Source: Enterobacter cloacae
GTDB lineage: Bacteria; Pseudomonadota; Gammaproteobacteria; Enterobacterales; Enterobacteriaceae
Length of the DNA: 64,000 nucleotides
Direction: 5' to 3'
Assembly (NCBI RefSeq): GCF_011078175.1
Contig: NZ_JAALCJ010000002.1
Span: forward strand, 248,001-312,000
Part shown: positions 16,741-26,188 of the stretch, piece after piece
Numbering within the stretch: position 1 is the first letter of the stretch
Layout of the letters: every line of letters begins with the position of its first letter
Program-made: the position numbers and the translations under genes
The notes under the pieces: model-generated
Seen by the model: the letters and a program-made list of their open reading frames with translations, nothing else
Databases searched by the model: none
Told to the model about the DNA's origin: nothing

Positions 16741-17961
16741 ATGACACCAGGCGGACAAGCTCAAATCGGTAATGTCGATCTCGTTAAACAACTTAACAGC
16801 GCGGCAGTTTATCGCCTGATTGACCAGCACGGGCCAATCTCACGCATTCAGATAGCCGAACAAAGCCAGCTTGCTCCCGCCAGCGTGACAAAAATTACAC
16901 GTCAGCTTATTGAGCGCGGCCTGATCAAAGAAGTCGATCAGCAGGCCTCCACCGGAGGCCGCCGCGCGATTTCCATTGTCACGGAAACCCGCAATTTTCA
17001 GGCGATTGGCGTCCGCTTAGGCCGTCATGACACCACGCTTACGCTCTACGATCTGAGCAGCAAGGCCATTGCCGAAGAGCACTACCCCCTTCCTGAGCGC
17101 ACACAGGAGACGCTTGAACACGCGTTACTGACTACCATTGCGCATTTTATCGAAAGCTGTCAGCGTAAGATCCGTGAACTCATCGCCATCTCGGTGATTT
17201 TGCCCGGTCTGGTTGACCCGGAAAGCGGCGTTATTCGCTACATGCCGCACATTAAGGTAGAGAACTGGGGGCTGGTTGAAGCGCTGGAAAAGCGCTTTAA
17301 GCTGACCTGCTTTGTTGGTCACGATATCCGCTCGCTGGCGCTGGCGGAGCACTACTTTGGTGCGAGCCAGGATTGTGAAGACTCTATTCTGGTGCGCGTT
17401 CACCGTGGTACTGGTGCGGGTATCATCTCAAATGGCCGCATTTTTATTGGTCGCAACGGCAACGTAGGCGAGATTGGCCATATCCAGGTGGAACCGCTTG
17501 GCGAACGTTGTCACTGCGGTAACTTTGGCTGTCTTGAAACCGTTGCCGCCAATGCCGCAATAGAACATCGCGTTCGCCATCTGCTGGAGCAGGGTTACCA
17601 GAGCCGCGTCACGCTGGACGATTGTAAGATTGGCGCTATCTGCAAAGCGGCAAACAAAGGTGATGCGCTGGCCTGCGAAGTGATCGAACAGGTAGGACGA
17701 CATCTGGGTAAAACCATCGCCATTGCTATCAACCTGTTTAATCCGCAAAAAGTAGTGATTGCTGGCGAGATCGTTGAAGCCGAAAAAGTGTTACTGCCCG
17801 CCATTGAAGGCTGTATCAATACTCAGGCGCTGAAAGCATTTCGCCAGAACTTGCCGGTGGTGCGCTCTACGCTCGATCACCGCTCGGCGATCGGCGCATT
17901 CGCCCTTGTAAAACGTGCCATGCTCAACGGGATCCTGCTGCAACATTTGCTGGAATCCTGA
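16741..17961 (+). CDS. nagC: GlcNAc repressor NagC (ROK family)
   Basis: NagC represses nagE, nagBACD and chiPQ and activates glmUS in E. coli; GlcNAc-6-P relieves repression. The 406-residue protein has an N-terminal winged helix with the HTH ISRIQIAEQSQLAPASVTKITR (about 30-52), then a ROK domain with the zinc motif CHCGNFGCLE and sugar-kinase-like glycine motifs (RGTGAGI). It lies eight bases after nagA and 45 before nagD in the same operon. Confidence 0.97.
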   Translation: MTPGGQAQIGNVDLVKQLNSAAVYRLIDQHGPISRIQIAEQSQLAPASVTKITRQLIERGLIKEVDQQASTGGRRAISIVTETRNFQAIGVRLGRHDTTLTLYDLSSKAIAEEHYPLPERTQETLEHALLTTIAHFIESCQRKIRELIAISVILPGLVDPESGVIRYMPHIKVENWGLVEALEKRFKLTCFVGHDIRSLALAEHYFGASQDCEDSILVRVHRGTGAGIISNGRIFIGRNGNVGEIGHIQVEPLGERCHCGNFGCLETVAANAAIEHRVRHLLEQGYQSRVTLDDCKIGAICKAANKGDALACEVIEQVGRHLGKTIAIAINLFNPQKVVIAGEIVEAEKVLLPAIEGCINTQALKAFRQNLPVVRSTLDHRSAIGAFALVKRAMLNGILLQHLLES

Positions 17962-18006
17962 TCGGACCTTATAGTAACGCCTTCTTTTTTTGATGTCGGA
18001 TTGTCC

Positions 18007-18759
18007 ATGACCATTAAGAATGTAATTTGTGATATCGACGGCGTGCTGATGCACGACAACGTTGCCGTGCCGGGCGCTGCGGAGTTTCTTTACCGCATCA
18101 TCGACAAAGGAATGCCACTGGTTCTTCTCACGAACTACCCTTCACAGACTGGTCAGGATCTGGCAAACCGCTTTGCTACCGCGGGGGTTAACGTCCCGGA
18201 CAGCGTGTTTTATACCTCTGCAATGGCGACCGCGGATTTCCTGAAGCGTCAGGAAGGCAAAAAAGCCTATGTGGTTGGTGAAGGTGCGCTGATCCACGAG
18301 TTATATAAAGCGGGCTTCACCATCACCGACGTGAACCCGGACTTTGTCATCGTGGGCGAAACGCGCTCCTTTAACTGGGAGATGATGCATAAGGCAGCCT
18401 ACTTTGTCGCCAACGGTGCGCGTTTTATCGCCACCAACCCGGACACGCACGGTCGTGGTTTTTATCCCGCCTGCGGTGCGCTGTGCGCCGGTATCGAAAA
18501 AATCTCGGGTCGTAAGCCGTTTGTTGTCGGCAAACCGAGCCCGTGGATCATCCGCGCCGCGCTGAATACGATGCAGGCACACTCAGAAGAAACCGTCATA
18601 GTTGGCGACAACCTGCGTACCGATATACTGGCCGGCTTCCAGGCGGGGCTGGAAACCATCCTGGTGCTGTCTGGCGTTTCACAGCTTGATGACATTGATA
18701 CGATGCCGTTCCGGCCAAGCTGGATTTACCCCTCTGTCGACGAAATCGACGTTATTTGA
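18007..18759 (+). CDS. nagD: UMP/ribonucleotide monophosphatase NagD
   Basis: NagD is a cytoplasmic HAD-superfamily phosphatase with preference for UMP and other nucleoside monophosphates. The ATG chosen gives MTIKNVICDIDGVLMHDN, the family start and 250 residues; a TTG two codons earlier is less likely. Motif I is DIDGVL (nucleophile Asp9), motif II LTNYPSQ, the large C2 cap lies in the middle, and motif IV is GDNLRTDI near 200. It is last in nagBACD and is followed by a strong terminator. Its link to amino-sugar use is unclear. Confidence 0.95.
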   Translation: MTIKNVICDIDGVLMHDNVAVPGAAEFLYRIIDKGMPLVLLTNYPSQTGQDLANRFATAGVNVPDSVFYTSAMATADFLKRQEGKKAYVVGEGALIHELYKAGFTITDVNPDFVIVGETRSFNWEMMHKAAYFVANGARFIATNPDTHGRGFYPACGALCAGIEKISGRKPFVVGKPSPWIIRAALNTMQAHSEETVIVGDNLRTDILAGFQAGLETILVLSGVSQLDDIDTMPFRPSWIYPSVDEIDVI

Positions 18760-18764
18760 TTCTG

Positions 18765-18789
18765 AACCACGCCTCAGGGCGTGGTTTTT
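18765..18789 (+). terminator. Rho-independent terminator of nagBACD
   Basis: The perfect 9-bp stem AACCACGCC/GGCGTGGTT with loop TCAG and a following T-run lies six bases after the nagD stop. Confidence 0.9.
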
Positions 18790-19008
18790 CATTTCTGCTG
18801 TCTCAAACATCACTTCATCTAACGAAATAAGCACTTTATTGAGAAATCATCAATAGAATCGCTTAAGACATACTCTTTTTTTAAGATTCAGCAATTGCTA
18901 TTGCACTTTTTACGTTTTCATCGGTAAAACGCTTGCGCCCCTTCCCCCTTTTGCGGCATTTTCATATGCAAGCAACATCACAACGCAACAGGGTTAACGG
19001 AGAAGGTT

Positions 19009-20673
19009 ATGTGTTCTATTTTTGGCGTACTGGATATTAAAACTGACGCGGGCGAACTGCGTAAAAAAGCACTCGAACTGTCCCGCCTGATGCGCCATCG
19101 CGGTCCGGACTGGTCAGGCGTTTACGCCAGCGATAAAGCGATTCTGGCTCACGAACGTCTCTCCATTGTTGATGTCAACGCTGGCGCACAGCCGCTGTAT
19201 AACGAGAAAAAAACGCACGCGCTGGCTGTTAACGGTGAAATTTACAACCATCAGGCGCTGCGCGCTGAGTACGGCGATCGCTACGCGTTTCAGACCGGCT
19301 CAGACTGCGAAGTGATCCTGGCGCTGTATCAGGAGAAAGGCCCGGAGTTCCTCGACGATCTGCAAGGTATGTTCGCCTTCGCGCTGTATGACAGCGAAAA
19401 AGATGCTTACCTGATCGGCCGCGACCATATTGGTATTATCCCGCTGTATATGGGTCACGATGAACATGGCAACTTTTACGTGGCCTCTGAGATGAAAGCC
19501 CTGGTACCGGTATGCCGCACCATCAAAGAGTTCCCGGCAGGCAGCTATCTGTGGAGTAAAGACGGCGAGATCCGTCCGTACTACCAGCGCGACTGGTTTG
19601 ATTATGAAGCAGTGAAAGACAACGTGACGGACAAAGCCGAACTGCGTCAGGCGCTGGAAGAGTCTGTCAAAAGCCACCTGATGTCAGACGTCCCCTATGG
19701 CGTACTGCTCTCCGGCGGTCTGGACTCCTCTGTGATCTCCGCGATCACCAAGAAATTCGCTGCCCGTCGCGTTGAAGATCAGGAGCGCTCTGAAGCCTGG
19801 TGGCCACAGCTGCACTCCTTTGCCGTAGGCCTGGAAGGGGCTCCTGATCTGAAAGCCGCCCAGGAAGTGGCGAACCATCTCGGCACGGTGCATCATGAAA
19901 TACACTTCACCGTGCAGGAAGGTCTGGATGCGATCCGCGATGTGATCTATCACATTGAAACCTATGATGTGACCACGATTCGCGCCTCCACGCCGATGTA
20001 TTTGATGTCGCGGAAGATCAAAGCGATGGGCATCAAGATGGTGCTCTCCGGCGAGGGTTCTGACGAAGTGTTTGGCGGTTATCTCTATTTCCATAAAGCG
20101 CCGAACGCCAAAGAGCTGCATGAAGAGACGGTGCGTAAGCTACAGGCGCTGCACATGTTTGACTGCGCGCGCGCCAACAAAGCAATGTCTGCCTGGGGTG
20201 TGGAAGCCCGCGTGCCGTTCCTCGATAAAAAATTCCTCGATGTGGCGATGCGCATCAACCCGCAGGACAAAATGTGCGGCAACGGCAAAATGGAGAAACA
20301 TATCCTGCGCGAATGTTTTGAATCCTACCTGCCGGCGAGCGTGGCGTGGCGTCAGAAAGAGCAGTTCTCCGATGGCGTGGGTTACAGCTGGATCGATACC
20401 CTGAAAGAGGTGGCGGCGAAACAGGTTTCCGATCAACAACTGGAAACGGCAAGCTTCCGTTTCCCGTACAACACGCCAGCCTCGAAAGAAGCGTATTTGT
20501 ACCGTGAGATCTTTGAGGAGCTGTTCCCGGTTCCAAGCGCAGCAGAGTGCGTACCGGGTGGCCCATCGGTCGCCTGCTCTTCTGCTAAAGCCATTGAATG
20601 GGATGAATCTTTCAAAGCGATGAACGATCCGTCAGGACGCGCGGTGGGCGTTCACCAGTCTGCTTATAAATAA
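19009..20673 (+). CDS. asnB: Asparagine synthetase B (glutamine-hydrolysing)
   Basis: AsnB makes asparagine from aspartate, ATP and glutamine. The 554-residue protein starts MCSIFGV, so removal of Met exposes the N-terminal cysteine nucleophile of the class II glutaminase domain (1-190; RHRGPDW and NGEIYNH motifs). The synthetase domain carries the PP-loop LLSGGLDSS near 232 and LSGEGSDEVFGG near 345. The ATG follows GGAGAAGG. The 249-base gap after nagD holds only the nagD terminator and the presumed asnB promoter, which could not be fixed. Confidence 0.98.
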   Translation: MCSIFGVLDIKTDAGELRKKALELSRLMRHRGPDWSGVYASDKAILAHERLSIVDVNAGAQPLYNEKKTHALAVNGEIYNHQALRAEYGDRYAFQTGSDCEVILALYQEKGPEFLDDLQGMFAFALYDSEKDAYLIGRDHIGIIPLYMGHDEHGNFYVASEMKALVPVCRTIKEFPAGSYLWSKDGEIRPYYQRDWFDYEAVKDNVTDKAELRQALEESVKSHLMSDVPYGVLLSGGLDSSVISAITKKFAARRVEDQERSEAWWPQLHSFAVGLEGAPDLKAAQEVANHLGTVHHEIHFTVQEGLDAIRDVIYHIETYDVTTIRASTPMYLMSRKIKAMGIKMVLSGEGSDEVFGGYLYFHKAPNAKELHEETVRKLQALHMFDCARANKAMSAWGVEARVPFLDKKFLDVAMRINPQDKMCGNGKMEKHILRECFESYLPASVAWRQKEQFSDGVGYSWIDTLKEVAAKQVSDQQLETASFRFPYNTPASKEAYLYREIFEELFPVPSAAECVPGGPSVACSSAKAIEWDESFKAMNDPSGRAVGVHQSAYK

Positions 20674-20686
20674 TGTCCAGACTATA

Positions 20687-20714
20687 ATCAGGCCCTCCGG
20701 GGCCTGATTTTTTT
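20687..20714 (+). terminator. Rho-independent terminator of asnB
   Basis: The stem ATCAGGCCC/GGGCCTGAT with TCCG loop and a run of T lies 13 bases after the asnB stop. Confidence 0.9.
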
Positions 20715-20830
20715 GCCTCTCTTTTCCCGGCATAAAATCGATTAATAACCAATAATTGTCGAATATTCGGCCTCGCTGTTCGCAACCTAACCAAACAGTC
20801 ACATTCCGGCTATTTTCATTGAAAAAGGTG

Positions 20831-20859
20831 TTGACGCTGCAAGGGTCTATACGCATAAT
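20831..20859 (+). promoter_or_regulatory. Promoter of the tRNA cluster
   Basis: TTGACG and CATAAT with an exact 17-base spacer are followed by the GC-rich discriminator GCGCCCC, typical of stringently controlled stable-RNA promoters. The first tRNA begins 39 bases downstream. Confidence 0.85.
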
Positions 20860-20898
20860 GCGCCCCGCAACGCCGATAAGGTAACGCGAAAAAAAGAT

Positions 20899-20975
20899 GG
20901 CTACGTAGCTCAGTTGGTTAGAGCACATCACTCATAATGATGGGGTCACAGGTTCGAATCCCGTCGTAGCCACCA
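20899..20975 (+). tRNA. metT: tRNA-Met(CAU), elongator
   Basis: A 77-base tRNA with encoded CCA end, acceptor GGCTACG/CGTAGCC and anticodon CAT in loop CTCATAA. The T arm GGTTCGAATCC is normal. It is the first of seven tRNAs and is identical to the fifth, matching E. coli metT/metU. Confidence 0.97.
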
Positions 20976-20983
20976 TCTTTTTT

Positions 20984-21068
20984 GCGGGAGTGGCGAAATT
21001 GGTAGACGCACCAGATTTAGGTTCTGGCGCCGCAAGGTGTGCGAGTTCAAGTCTCGCCTCCCGCACCA
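20984..21068 (+). tRNA. leuW: tRNA-Leu(UAG)
   Basis: An 85-base class II tRNA with a long variable arm, acceptor GCGGGAG/CTCCCGC and anticodon TAG in TTTAGGT; CCA is encoded. It lies eight bases after the first tRNA, in the order of E. coli leuW. Confidence 0.97.
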
Positions 21069-21091
21069 TTCCCAGGTAAGCGTTGCACGGA

Positions 21092-21166
21092 TGGGGTATC
21101 GCCAAGCGGTAAGGCACCGGTTTTTGATACCGGCATTCCCTGGTTCGAATCCAGGTACCCCAGCCA
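21092..21166 (+). tRNA. glnU: tRNA-Gln(UUG)
   Basis: A 75-base tRNA with acceptor TGGGGTA/TACCCCA and anticodon TTG in TTTTGAT. The weak first pair next to the acceptor G-C pairs is the GlnRS identity feature. It is identical to the next tRNA. Confidence 0.96.
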
Positions 21167-21198
21167 TATTTCTTCGATCATGCGGTTCTCCGCGGTAT

Positions 21199-21273
21199 TG
21201 GGGTATCGCCAAGCGGTAAGGCACCGGTTTTTGATACCGGCATTCCCTGGTTCGAATCCAGGTACCCCAGCCA
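21199..21273 (+). tRNA. glnW: tRNA-Gln(UUG), second copy
   Basis: Identical over 75 bases to the preceding tRNA-Gln, with anticodon TTG, 32 bases downstream of it. The tandem copies correspond to E. coli glnU and glnW. Confidence 0.96.
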
Positions 21274-21290
21274 TCGAAGATTGCAGTACT

Positions 21291-21367
21291 GGCTACGTAG
21301 CTCAGTTGGTTAGAGCACATCACTCATAATGATGGGGTCACAGGTTCGAATCCCGTCGTAGCCACCA
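21291..21367 (+). tRNA. metU: tRNA-Met(CAU), second elongator copy
   Basis: A 77-base exact copy of the first tRNA in the cluster, with anticodon CAT and encoded CCA. Its place between the Gln tRNAs matches E. coli metU. Confidence 0.96.
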
Positions 21368-21408
21368 TATTTACGTTATCGAATACGATTCGGTAAACTG
21401 AACATTGT

Positions 21409-21483
21409 TGGGGTATCGCCAAGCGGTAAGGCACCGGATTCTGATTCCGGCATTCCGAGGTTCGAATCCTCGTACCCCAGCCA
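21409..21483 (+). tRNA. glnV: tRNA-Gln(CUG)
   Basis: A 75-base tRNA with acceptor TGGGGTA/TACCCCA and anticodon CTG in TTCTGAT. It reads CAG codons and is equivalent to E. coli glnV (the supE locus). Confidence 0.96.
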
Positions 21484-21517
21484 CTTTAAAGTCGTTAAGC
21501 AGTTTGTTTAACGCAAT

Positions 21518-21592
21518 TGGGGTGTCGCCAAGCGGTAAGGCTCTGGTTTCTGATACCAGCATTCCGGGGTTCGAATCCCTGCACCCCAGCCA
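21518..21592 (+). tRNA. glnX: tRNA-Gln(CUG), second copy
   Basis: A 75-base tRNA with acceptor TGGGGTG/CACCCCA and anticodon CTG. It differs from the preceding one at several stem positions, so it is a diverged paralogue. Last of the cluster, followed by a terminator. Confidence 0.95.
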
Positions 21593-21605
21593 CTTAAAAC
21601 AAACA

Positions 21606-21628
21606 AGCCCGCTCTGCGGGCTTTTTTG
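21606..21628 (+). terminator. Rho-independent terminator of the tRNA cluster
   Basis: The 7-bp stem AGCCCGC/GCGGGCT with TCT loop and a following T-run lies 13 bases after the last tRNA. Confidence 0.9.
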
Positions 21629-21637
21629 TTGTTCAGA

Positions 21638-21687
21638 ATAGTGCGGCCTGATGCCCTCACCCTAACCCTCTCCCACGGGGAGAGGGA
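21638..21687. repeat. Dispersed 50-base hairpin repeat, copy 1
   Basis: This 50-base sequence is identical to the one at 33243-33292. It contains CCCTCACCCTAA followed by a perfect 9-bp hairpin CCCTCTCCC-ACG-GGGAGAGGG. It lies seven bases past the ubiF stop, on the downstream side of both the tRNA cluster and ubiF. This motif type is, as I recall, scattered in many gammaproteobacterial genomes and works as a 3-prime hairpin or REP-like element. Confidence 0.85.
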
Positions 21688-21694
21688 ATAAAGA

Positions 21695-22870
21695 TCAGAG
21701 TCCGAGGGCGTATTTCAGCGCCTGACGCTTCAGACCTCCGGCACGTTCCGCCGCCATCAGTCCAAGATTGCGCAATACACGCACCGGACCAACATCATTG
21801 CTGAACCCGGCATAGAACAGGTCCATTCCCGACTGCATGATAAAGTTATCCGCCATACGACGCGTCTGGTAGCGCTTCAGTACCAGATGGCTGGCCCAGG
21901 CTTCCGCGTGGGCGCGAGCGCTGGCAAGCACATCCAGTAACGCATCGACGTCACGGTATCCCAGATTCACCCCCTGCCCCGCAAGCGGATGAATGGTGTG
22001 TGCCGCGTCCCCCACCAGCGCCAGCCCTTCACGGGCATACTGCAACGCATGACGGCGCATCAGCGGGAATGCGCCGGCGGCAACCGGGGTCACGTTACCC
22101 AGACGGCCTGGGAAGTGCTGCCGGATTTCGCGCTGCAACTGCTCCATCGACAGACCCTGCAACTGTCGAATGCGCGCCGGTTTGTCATACCACACCAGAG
22201 AAGCCCAGTTATCAAACAACGGTAAGAATGCATGCGGGCCGTTCGGCGTAAAATGCTGCCACGTGCTTTCGCCCGGCGCGTTTTCTGACTGAACGGTGAT
22301 CAGCATGCAGGACTGCTGGTACTGCCAGGCATGGATCCCAATGCCTGCCATCTGCCTGACCTGCGAGTTCGCGCCATCTGCCCCTACCACCAGCTTCACG
22401 GCCAGCTCATCGTCGTTATCCAGCGTCAGGAGATACCCGCCCTCATGACGATGCAGGGCTTTCAGCGAGTCCGGAACGCGCAGCGTCACCTTCGGGTGCG
22501 CCTCCAGCGCCTGCCAGAGCGCCAGCTGGAGCACGTTGTTTTCCACCATATAGCCCAGGCGCGGCAGTTTCAGCTCGGCGGCGTCAAACGACACGTGAGC
22601 ATTTTCCCACTCCCAGGTTTCAAGACGGCTGTAAGGGTGCGCGCGCATTGCCAGCACTGCCTCCCAGACGCCCAGCCCGCGAAGCAGATCAACAGACGCC
22701 GCGCTGATGGCGGAAATACGCACGTCCGGTTGGCTGGCAGGATCGAATGCCGGCGGAGCCGCCTGTTCAATAACGGTTACGTCAAATCCCTGCTGCGCCA
22801 GCCCCAGCGCCAGTGCGCCGCCGACCATACCGCCGCCAACAACGGCAACTTCGGTGTTCAGGAGTGTCAT
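21695..22870 (-). CDS. ubiF: 3-demethoxyubiquinol 3-hydroxylase UbiF
   Basis: UbiF is an FAD monooxygenase adding the last ring hydroxyl in aerobic ubiquinone synthesis, peripheral to the inner membrane in the Ubi complex. The 391-residue protein has the Rossmann FAD motif [17 protein letters not shown] (about 9-25), the DG motif VVGADGANS near 170 and the second FAD motif [16 protein letters not shown] near 285. The ATG chosen lies nine bases after AGGA; a GTG two codons upstream is too close to that site. It is divergent from miaB. Confidence 0.96.
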   Translation of the reverse strand: MTLLNTEVAVVGGGMVGGALALGLAQQGFDVTVIEQAAPPAFDPASQPDVRISAISAASVDLLRGLGVWEAVLAMRAHPYSRLETWEWENAHVSFDAAELKLPRLGYMVENNVLQLALWQALEAHPKVTLRVPDSLKALHRHEGGYLLTLDNDDELAVKLVVGADGANSQVRQMAGIGIHAWQYQQSCMLITVQSENAPGESTWQHFTPNGPHAFLPLFDNWASLVWYDKPARIRQLQGLSMEQLQREIRQHFPGRLGNVTPVAAGAFPLMRRHALQYAREGLALVGDAAHTIHPLAGQGVNLGYRDVDALLDVLASARAHAEAWASHLVLKRYQTRRMADNFIMQSGMDLFYAGFSNDVGPVRVLRNLGLMAAERAGGLKRQALKYALGL

Positions 22871-23005
22871 GGTCACTATTCCTTATTGGAGAATACCTTA
22901 AGTTTACCGGATTTTTGCAGCCCTGAGGTTGACAACCTTCATACTGGTCACAACCGCACCAAGGCATTACAATACGCGGCTTGCAATCCTGAGCTGAGCA
23001 AGTCG

Positions 23006-24430
23006 ATGACAAAAAAACTCCATATAAAAACCTGGGGCTGTCAGATGAACGAATACGATTCATCCAAGATGGCCGATCTGCTGGATACCACCCACGGATA
23101 CCAGCTGACTGAAAATGCGAAAGAAGCCGATGTGCTGCTGCTGAACACCTGTTCAATTCGTGAAAAAGCACAGGAAAAAGTCTTTCATGTGTTAGGCCGC
23201 TGGAAGCTTCTCAAACGTAAAAATCCGGATCTGATCATTGGCGTGGGCGGCTGCGTCGCATCGCAGGAAGGTAAGCTGATCCGCCAGAGAGCCCCCTATG
23301 TGGATATCGTTTTTGGCCCTCAGACCCTGCACCGCCTGCCAGAGATGATTAATCAGGTTCGCGGCAGCCGTAGCCCGGTGGTTGACGTGAGCTTCCCGGA
23401 GATCGAGAAATTTGACCGTCTGCCAGAGCCGCGCGCGGATGGCCCGACCGCCTTCGTCTCCATCATGGAAGGCTGCAACAAATACTGTACTTACTGCGTG
23501 GTGCCTTATACCCGCGGTGAAGAAGTGAGCCGCCCGGCAGACGATATCCTGTTTGAAATTGCGCAGCTTGCCGCCCAGGGCGTTCGTGAAGTCAACCTGC
23601 TGGGTCAGAACGTTAACGCCTGGCGCGGGGAAAACTACGACGGCACCACCGGCAGTTTTGCCGAGCTGCTGCGTCTGGTGGCGGCGATTGACGGTATTGA
23701 CCGCATTCGCTTTACCACCAGCCATCCGATGGAGTTTACCGACGACATCATTGACGTCTATCGTGATACGCCGGAACTGGTAAGCTTCCTGCACCTGCCG
23801 ATCCAGTGCGGCTCTGACCGCGTGCTCAACCTGATGGGCCGTCCACATACGGTGCTGGAATACAAATCCACCATCCGCAAGCTGCGTGAAGCGCGTCCGG
23901 ATATCCAGATTAGCTCCGACTTTATCGTCGGCTTCCCTGGTGAAACCGCTGATGACTTCGAGCGCACCATGAAGCTCATCGGCGAGGTGAATTTCGACGT
24001 CAGCTACAGCTTTATCTTCTCTGCTCGCCCGGGCACTCCTGCTGCCGATATGGTTGACGATGTACCGGAAGAAGAAAAAAAACAGCGTCTGTATATTTTG
24101 CAGGAGCGCATCAACCAGCAGGCCAACGCGTGGAGTCGTCGTATGCTCGGCACTGTCCAGCGAATTCTGGTGGAAGGCACCTCCCGTAAAAGCATCATGG
24201 AACTGTCTGGCAGAACCGAAAATAACCGCGTGGTGAACTTTGAAGGCACCCCGGACATGATCGGTAAATTTGTGGACGTCGAAATTGTAGAAGTGCTCAC
24301 CAACTCGCTGCGCGGAAAGGTGGTACGCACTGAAGACGAAATGGGCCTGCGTATTGCACAGACGCCTGAATCCGTCATCTCTCGCACCCGCAAAGTCAAT
24401 GATTCGGGCGTAGGTATTTACCAGCCTTAA
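23006..24430 (+). CDS. miaB: tRNA-2-methylthio-N6-isopentenyladenosine synthase MiaB
   Basis: MiaB is a radical-SAM methylthiotransferase that adds the 2-methylthio group to i6A37 of tRNAs. The 474-residue protein has the N-terminal MTTase domain with cluster cysteines Cys12, Cys49 and Cys83. The radical-SAM motif CNKYCTYC has Cys157, Cys161 and Cys164, and a C-terminal TRAM domain follows (about 378-440). The reading frame is open far upstream, antisense to ubiF, but the family N terminus [15 protein letters not shown] fixes the start. Confidence 0.97.
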   Translation: MTKKLHIKTWGCQMNEYDSSKMADLLDTTHGYQLTENAKEADVLLLNTCSIREKAQEKVFHVLGRWKLLKRKNPDLIIGVGGCVASQEGKLIRQRAPYVDIVFGPQTLHRLPEMINQVRGSRSPVVDVSFPEIEKFDRLPEPRADGPTAFVSIMEGCNKYCTYCVVPYTRGEEVSRPADDILFEIAQLAAQGVREVNLLGQNVNAWRGENYDGTTGSFAELLRLVAAIDGIDRIRFTTSHPMEFTDDIIDVYRDTPELVSFLHLPIQCGSDRVLNLMGRPHTVLEYKSTIRKLREARPDIQISSDFIVGFPGETADDFERTMKLIGEVNFDVSYSFIFSARPGTPAADMVDDVPEEEKKQRLYILQERINQQANAWSRRMLGTVQRILVEGTSRKSIMELSGRTENNRVVNFEGTPDMIGKFVDVEIVEVLTNSLRGKVVRTEDEMGLRIAQTPESVISRTRKVNDSGVGIYQP

Positions 24431-24437
24431 TCCTTCT

Positions 24438-24466
24438 GGCCTGCCTGTCCGGCAGGCCTTGTATTT
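24438..24466 (+). terminator. Hairpin after miaB
   Basis: The perfect 8-bp stem GGCCTGCC/GGCAGGCC with a 5-base loop and TTGTATTT downstream is a moderate intrinsic terminator separating miaB from ybeZYX-lnt. Confidence 0.7.
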
Positions 24467-24593
24467 CCTCTCATCACCCCCAATATCTACCGCAACGCTT
24501 GCGCCTTTATTCTATGGCGTGAATAATTTCGGTAATGACCGTTTTATTACGCCGTGTGGCCACAGGTCAGTTAACCAATTAAAGAGGAACAGT

Positions 24594-25640
24594 TTGAACA
24601 TAGATACGCGTGAAATTAGCCTTGAGCCCGCAGACAACGCTCGCCTGCTGAGCCTGTGCGGGCCGTTTGATGACAACATCAAACAACTGGAGCGACGTCT
24701 GGGTATCGAAATCAATCGTCGCGATAACCATTTCAAACTCACCGGACGCCCAATCTGCGTCAACGCCGCGGCAGATATCCTCCGCAGCCTGTATGTTGAT
24801 ACCGCCCCGATGCGCGGAGAGATCCAGGATATTGAACCTGAACAGATCCACCTTGCCATCAAAGAGGCGCGCGTGCTTGAGCAGAGCGCGGAAAGCGTGC
24901 CGGACTATGGCAAAGCCATCAACATCAAAACCAAGCGCGGCGTGATTAAGCCTCGTACCCCGAACCAGGCACAATACATCGCCAACATACTCGACCATGA
25001 CATCACCTTTGGCGTGGGTCCGGCGGGTACGGGTAAAACCTATCTGGCCGTTGCCGCTGCGGTCGATGCCCTGGAGCGTCAGGAGATCCGCCGTATTCTG
25101 CTGACCCGACCTGCTGTAGAAGCCGGGGAGAAGCTCGGCTTCCTGCCGGGTGATTTAAGTCAGAAAGTGGACCCTTATCTGCGCCCGTTGTACGACGCGC
25201 TGTTCGAAATGCTCGGCTTCGAGAAAGTTGAAAAACTCATTGAGCGTAACGTGATTGAAGTGGCCCCGCTGGCCTATATGCGTGGGCGTACGCTTAACGA
25301 CGCGTTCATCATTCTGGATGAGAGCCAGAACACCACTATCGAACAGATGAAGATGTTCCTGACGCGTATTGGCTTTAACTCGAAAGCGGTTATCACCGGT
25401 GACGTCACCCAGATTGACCTGCCGCGTAACACCAAATCGGGTCTGCGTCACGCCATCGAAGTCCTGGCCGAGGTAGAGGAAATCAGCTTCAACTTCTTCC
25501 ACAGTGAAGACGTGGTACGCCATCCGGTCGTCGCGCGTATCGTTAACGCTTATGAGGCCTGGGAAGAGGCAGATCAGAAGCGCAGGGCCGAACTGGCCGC
25601 AGAACGTAAGCGCGAAGCGCAGGAGCATGAACAGAAATGA
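24594..25640 (+). CDS. ybeZ: PhoH-like ATPase YbeZ
   Basis: YbeZ (PhoL) is a PhoH-family ATPase/helicase-like protein that interacts with the endoribonuclease YbeY in ribosome and rRNA maturation. The start is a TTG eight bases after AGAGGA, giving the family N terminus [14 protein letters not shown] and 348 residues. The PhoH domain has Walker [11 protein letters not shown] near 142 and Walker [10 protein letters not shown] near 240, and the C terminus is highly charged. It overlaps ybeY by four bases and begins the conserved ybeZYX-lnt operon. Confidence 0.95.
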   Translation: MNIDTREISLEPADNARLLSLCGPFDDNIKQLERRLGIEINRRDNHFKLTGRPICVNAAADILRSLYVDTAPMRGEIQDIEPEQIHLAIKEARVLEQSAESVPDYGKAINIKTKRGVIKPRTPNQAQYIANILDHDITFGVGPAGTGKTYLAVAAAVDALERQEIRRILLTRPAVEAGEKLGFLPGDLSQKVDPYLRPLYDALFEMLGFEKVEKLIERNVIEVAPLAYMRGRTLNDAFIILDESQNTTIEQMKMFLTRIGFNSKAVITGDVTQIDLPRNTKSGLRHAIEVLAEVEEISFNFFHSEDVVRHPVVARIVNAYEAWEEADQKRRAELAAERKREAQEHEQK

Positions 25641-26104
25641 GTCAGGTGATCCTCGATTTACAGCTGGCCTGTGAAGATAATTCCGGCATGCCAGAAGAGG
25701 CACAGTTTCAGAAATGGCTGGATGCCGTAATTCCCCAGTTTCAGGAAGAATCAGAGGTCACGATTCGCCTGGTGGATGAAGCAGAAAGCCATGAGCTCAA
25801 CCTGACCTACCGCGGGAAAGATAAGCCGACCAACGTGCTCTCTTTCCCGTTCGAAGCCCCTCCGGGCATTGAGATGCCGCTGCTGGGCGATCTGATCATC
25901 TGCCGTCAGGTGGTTGAGCAGGAAGCCAAAGAGCAGCAAAAGCCGCTGGAAGCGCACTGGGCACACATGGTGGTGCACGGTAGCCTGCATCTTCTGGGTT
26001 ACGACCATATTGAAGATGACGAAGCGGAAGAGATGGAATCCCTCGAGACAGAGATAATGCTTGCTCTGGGCTATGAGGATCCGTACATTGCCGAGAAAGA
26101 ATAG
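25637..26104 (+). CDS. ybeY: Endoribonuclease YbeY (16S rRNA maturation)
   Basis: YbeY is a metal-dependent single-strand endoribonuclease needed for 16S rRNA 3-prime maturation and 70S quality control. The 155-residue protein has the UPF0054 zinc motif [11 protein letters not shown], whose ligands are His114, His118 and His124, and the conserved TNVLSFPFE near 65-73. Its ATG overlaps the ybeZ stop, so the partners are translated together. Confidence 0.97.
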   Translation: MSQVILDLQLACEDNSGMPEEAQFQKWLDAVIPQFQEESEVTIRLVDEAESHELNLTYRGKDKPTNVLSFPFEAPPGIEMPLLGDLIICRQVVEQEAKEQQKPLEAHWAHMVVHGSLHLLGYDHIEDDEAEEMESLETEIMLALGYEDPYIAEKE

Positions 26105-26150
26105 TCAGTCACTGACTACCATGCCGCCGCGCAGGGACATAGCGCGGCGG
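26103..26150 (+). other. Two hairpins in the ybeY-ybeX gap
   Basis: A short palindrome AGTCAG-TCA-CTGACT directly after ybeY is followed by a strong 8-bp stem CCGCCGCG/CGCGGCGG with an 11-base loop. There is no T-run, so these look like RNA-stability or processing hairpins rather than a terminator. Confidence 0.5.
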
Positions 26151-26188
26151 TTAACGTTGAACTAACAAGAGAACCCTTAACAAACGCC

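Noticed and set aside
20946-21323. Apparent protein frames across the tRNA cluster
   Set aside because: They translate tRNA genes and repeat the same peptide at each tRNA-Gln copy, which only reflects the duplicated tRNAs.
22331-23005. Upstream extension of the miaB frame
   Set aside because: It overlaps divergent ubiF and its promoter region and precedes the conserved MiaB N terminus, so it is chance openness.
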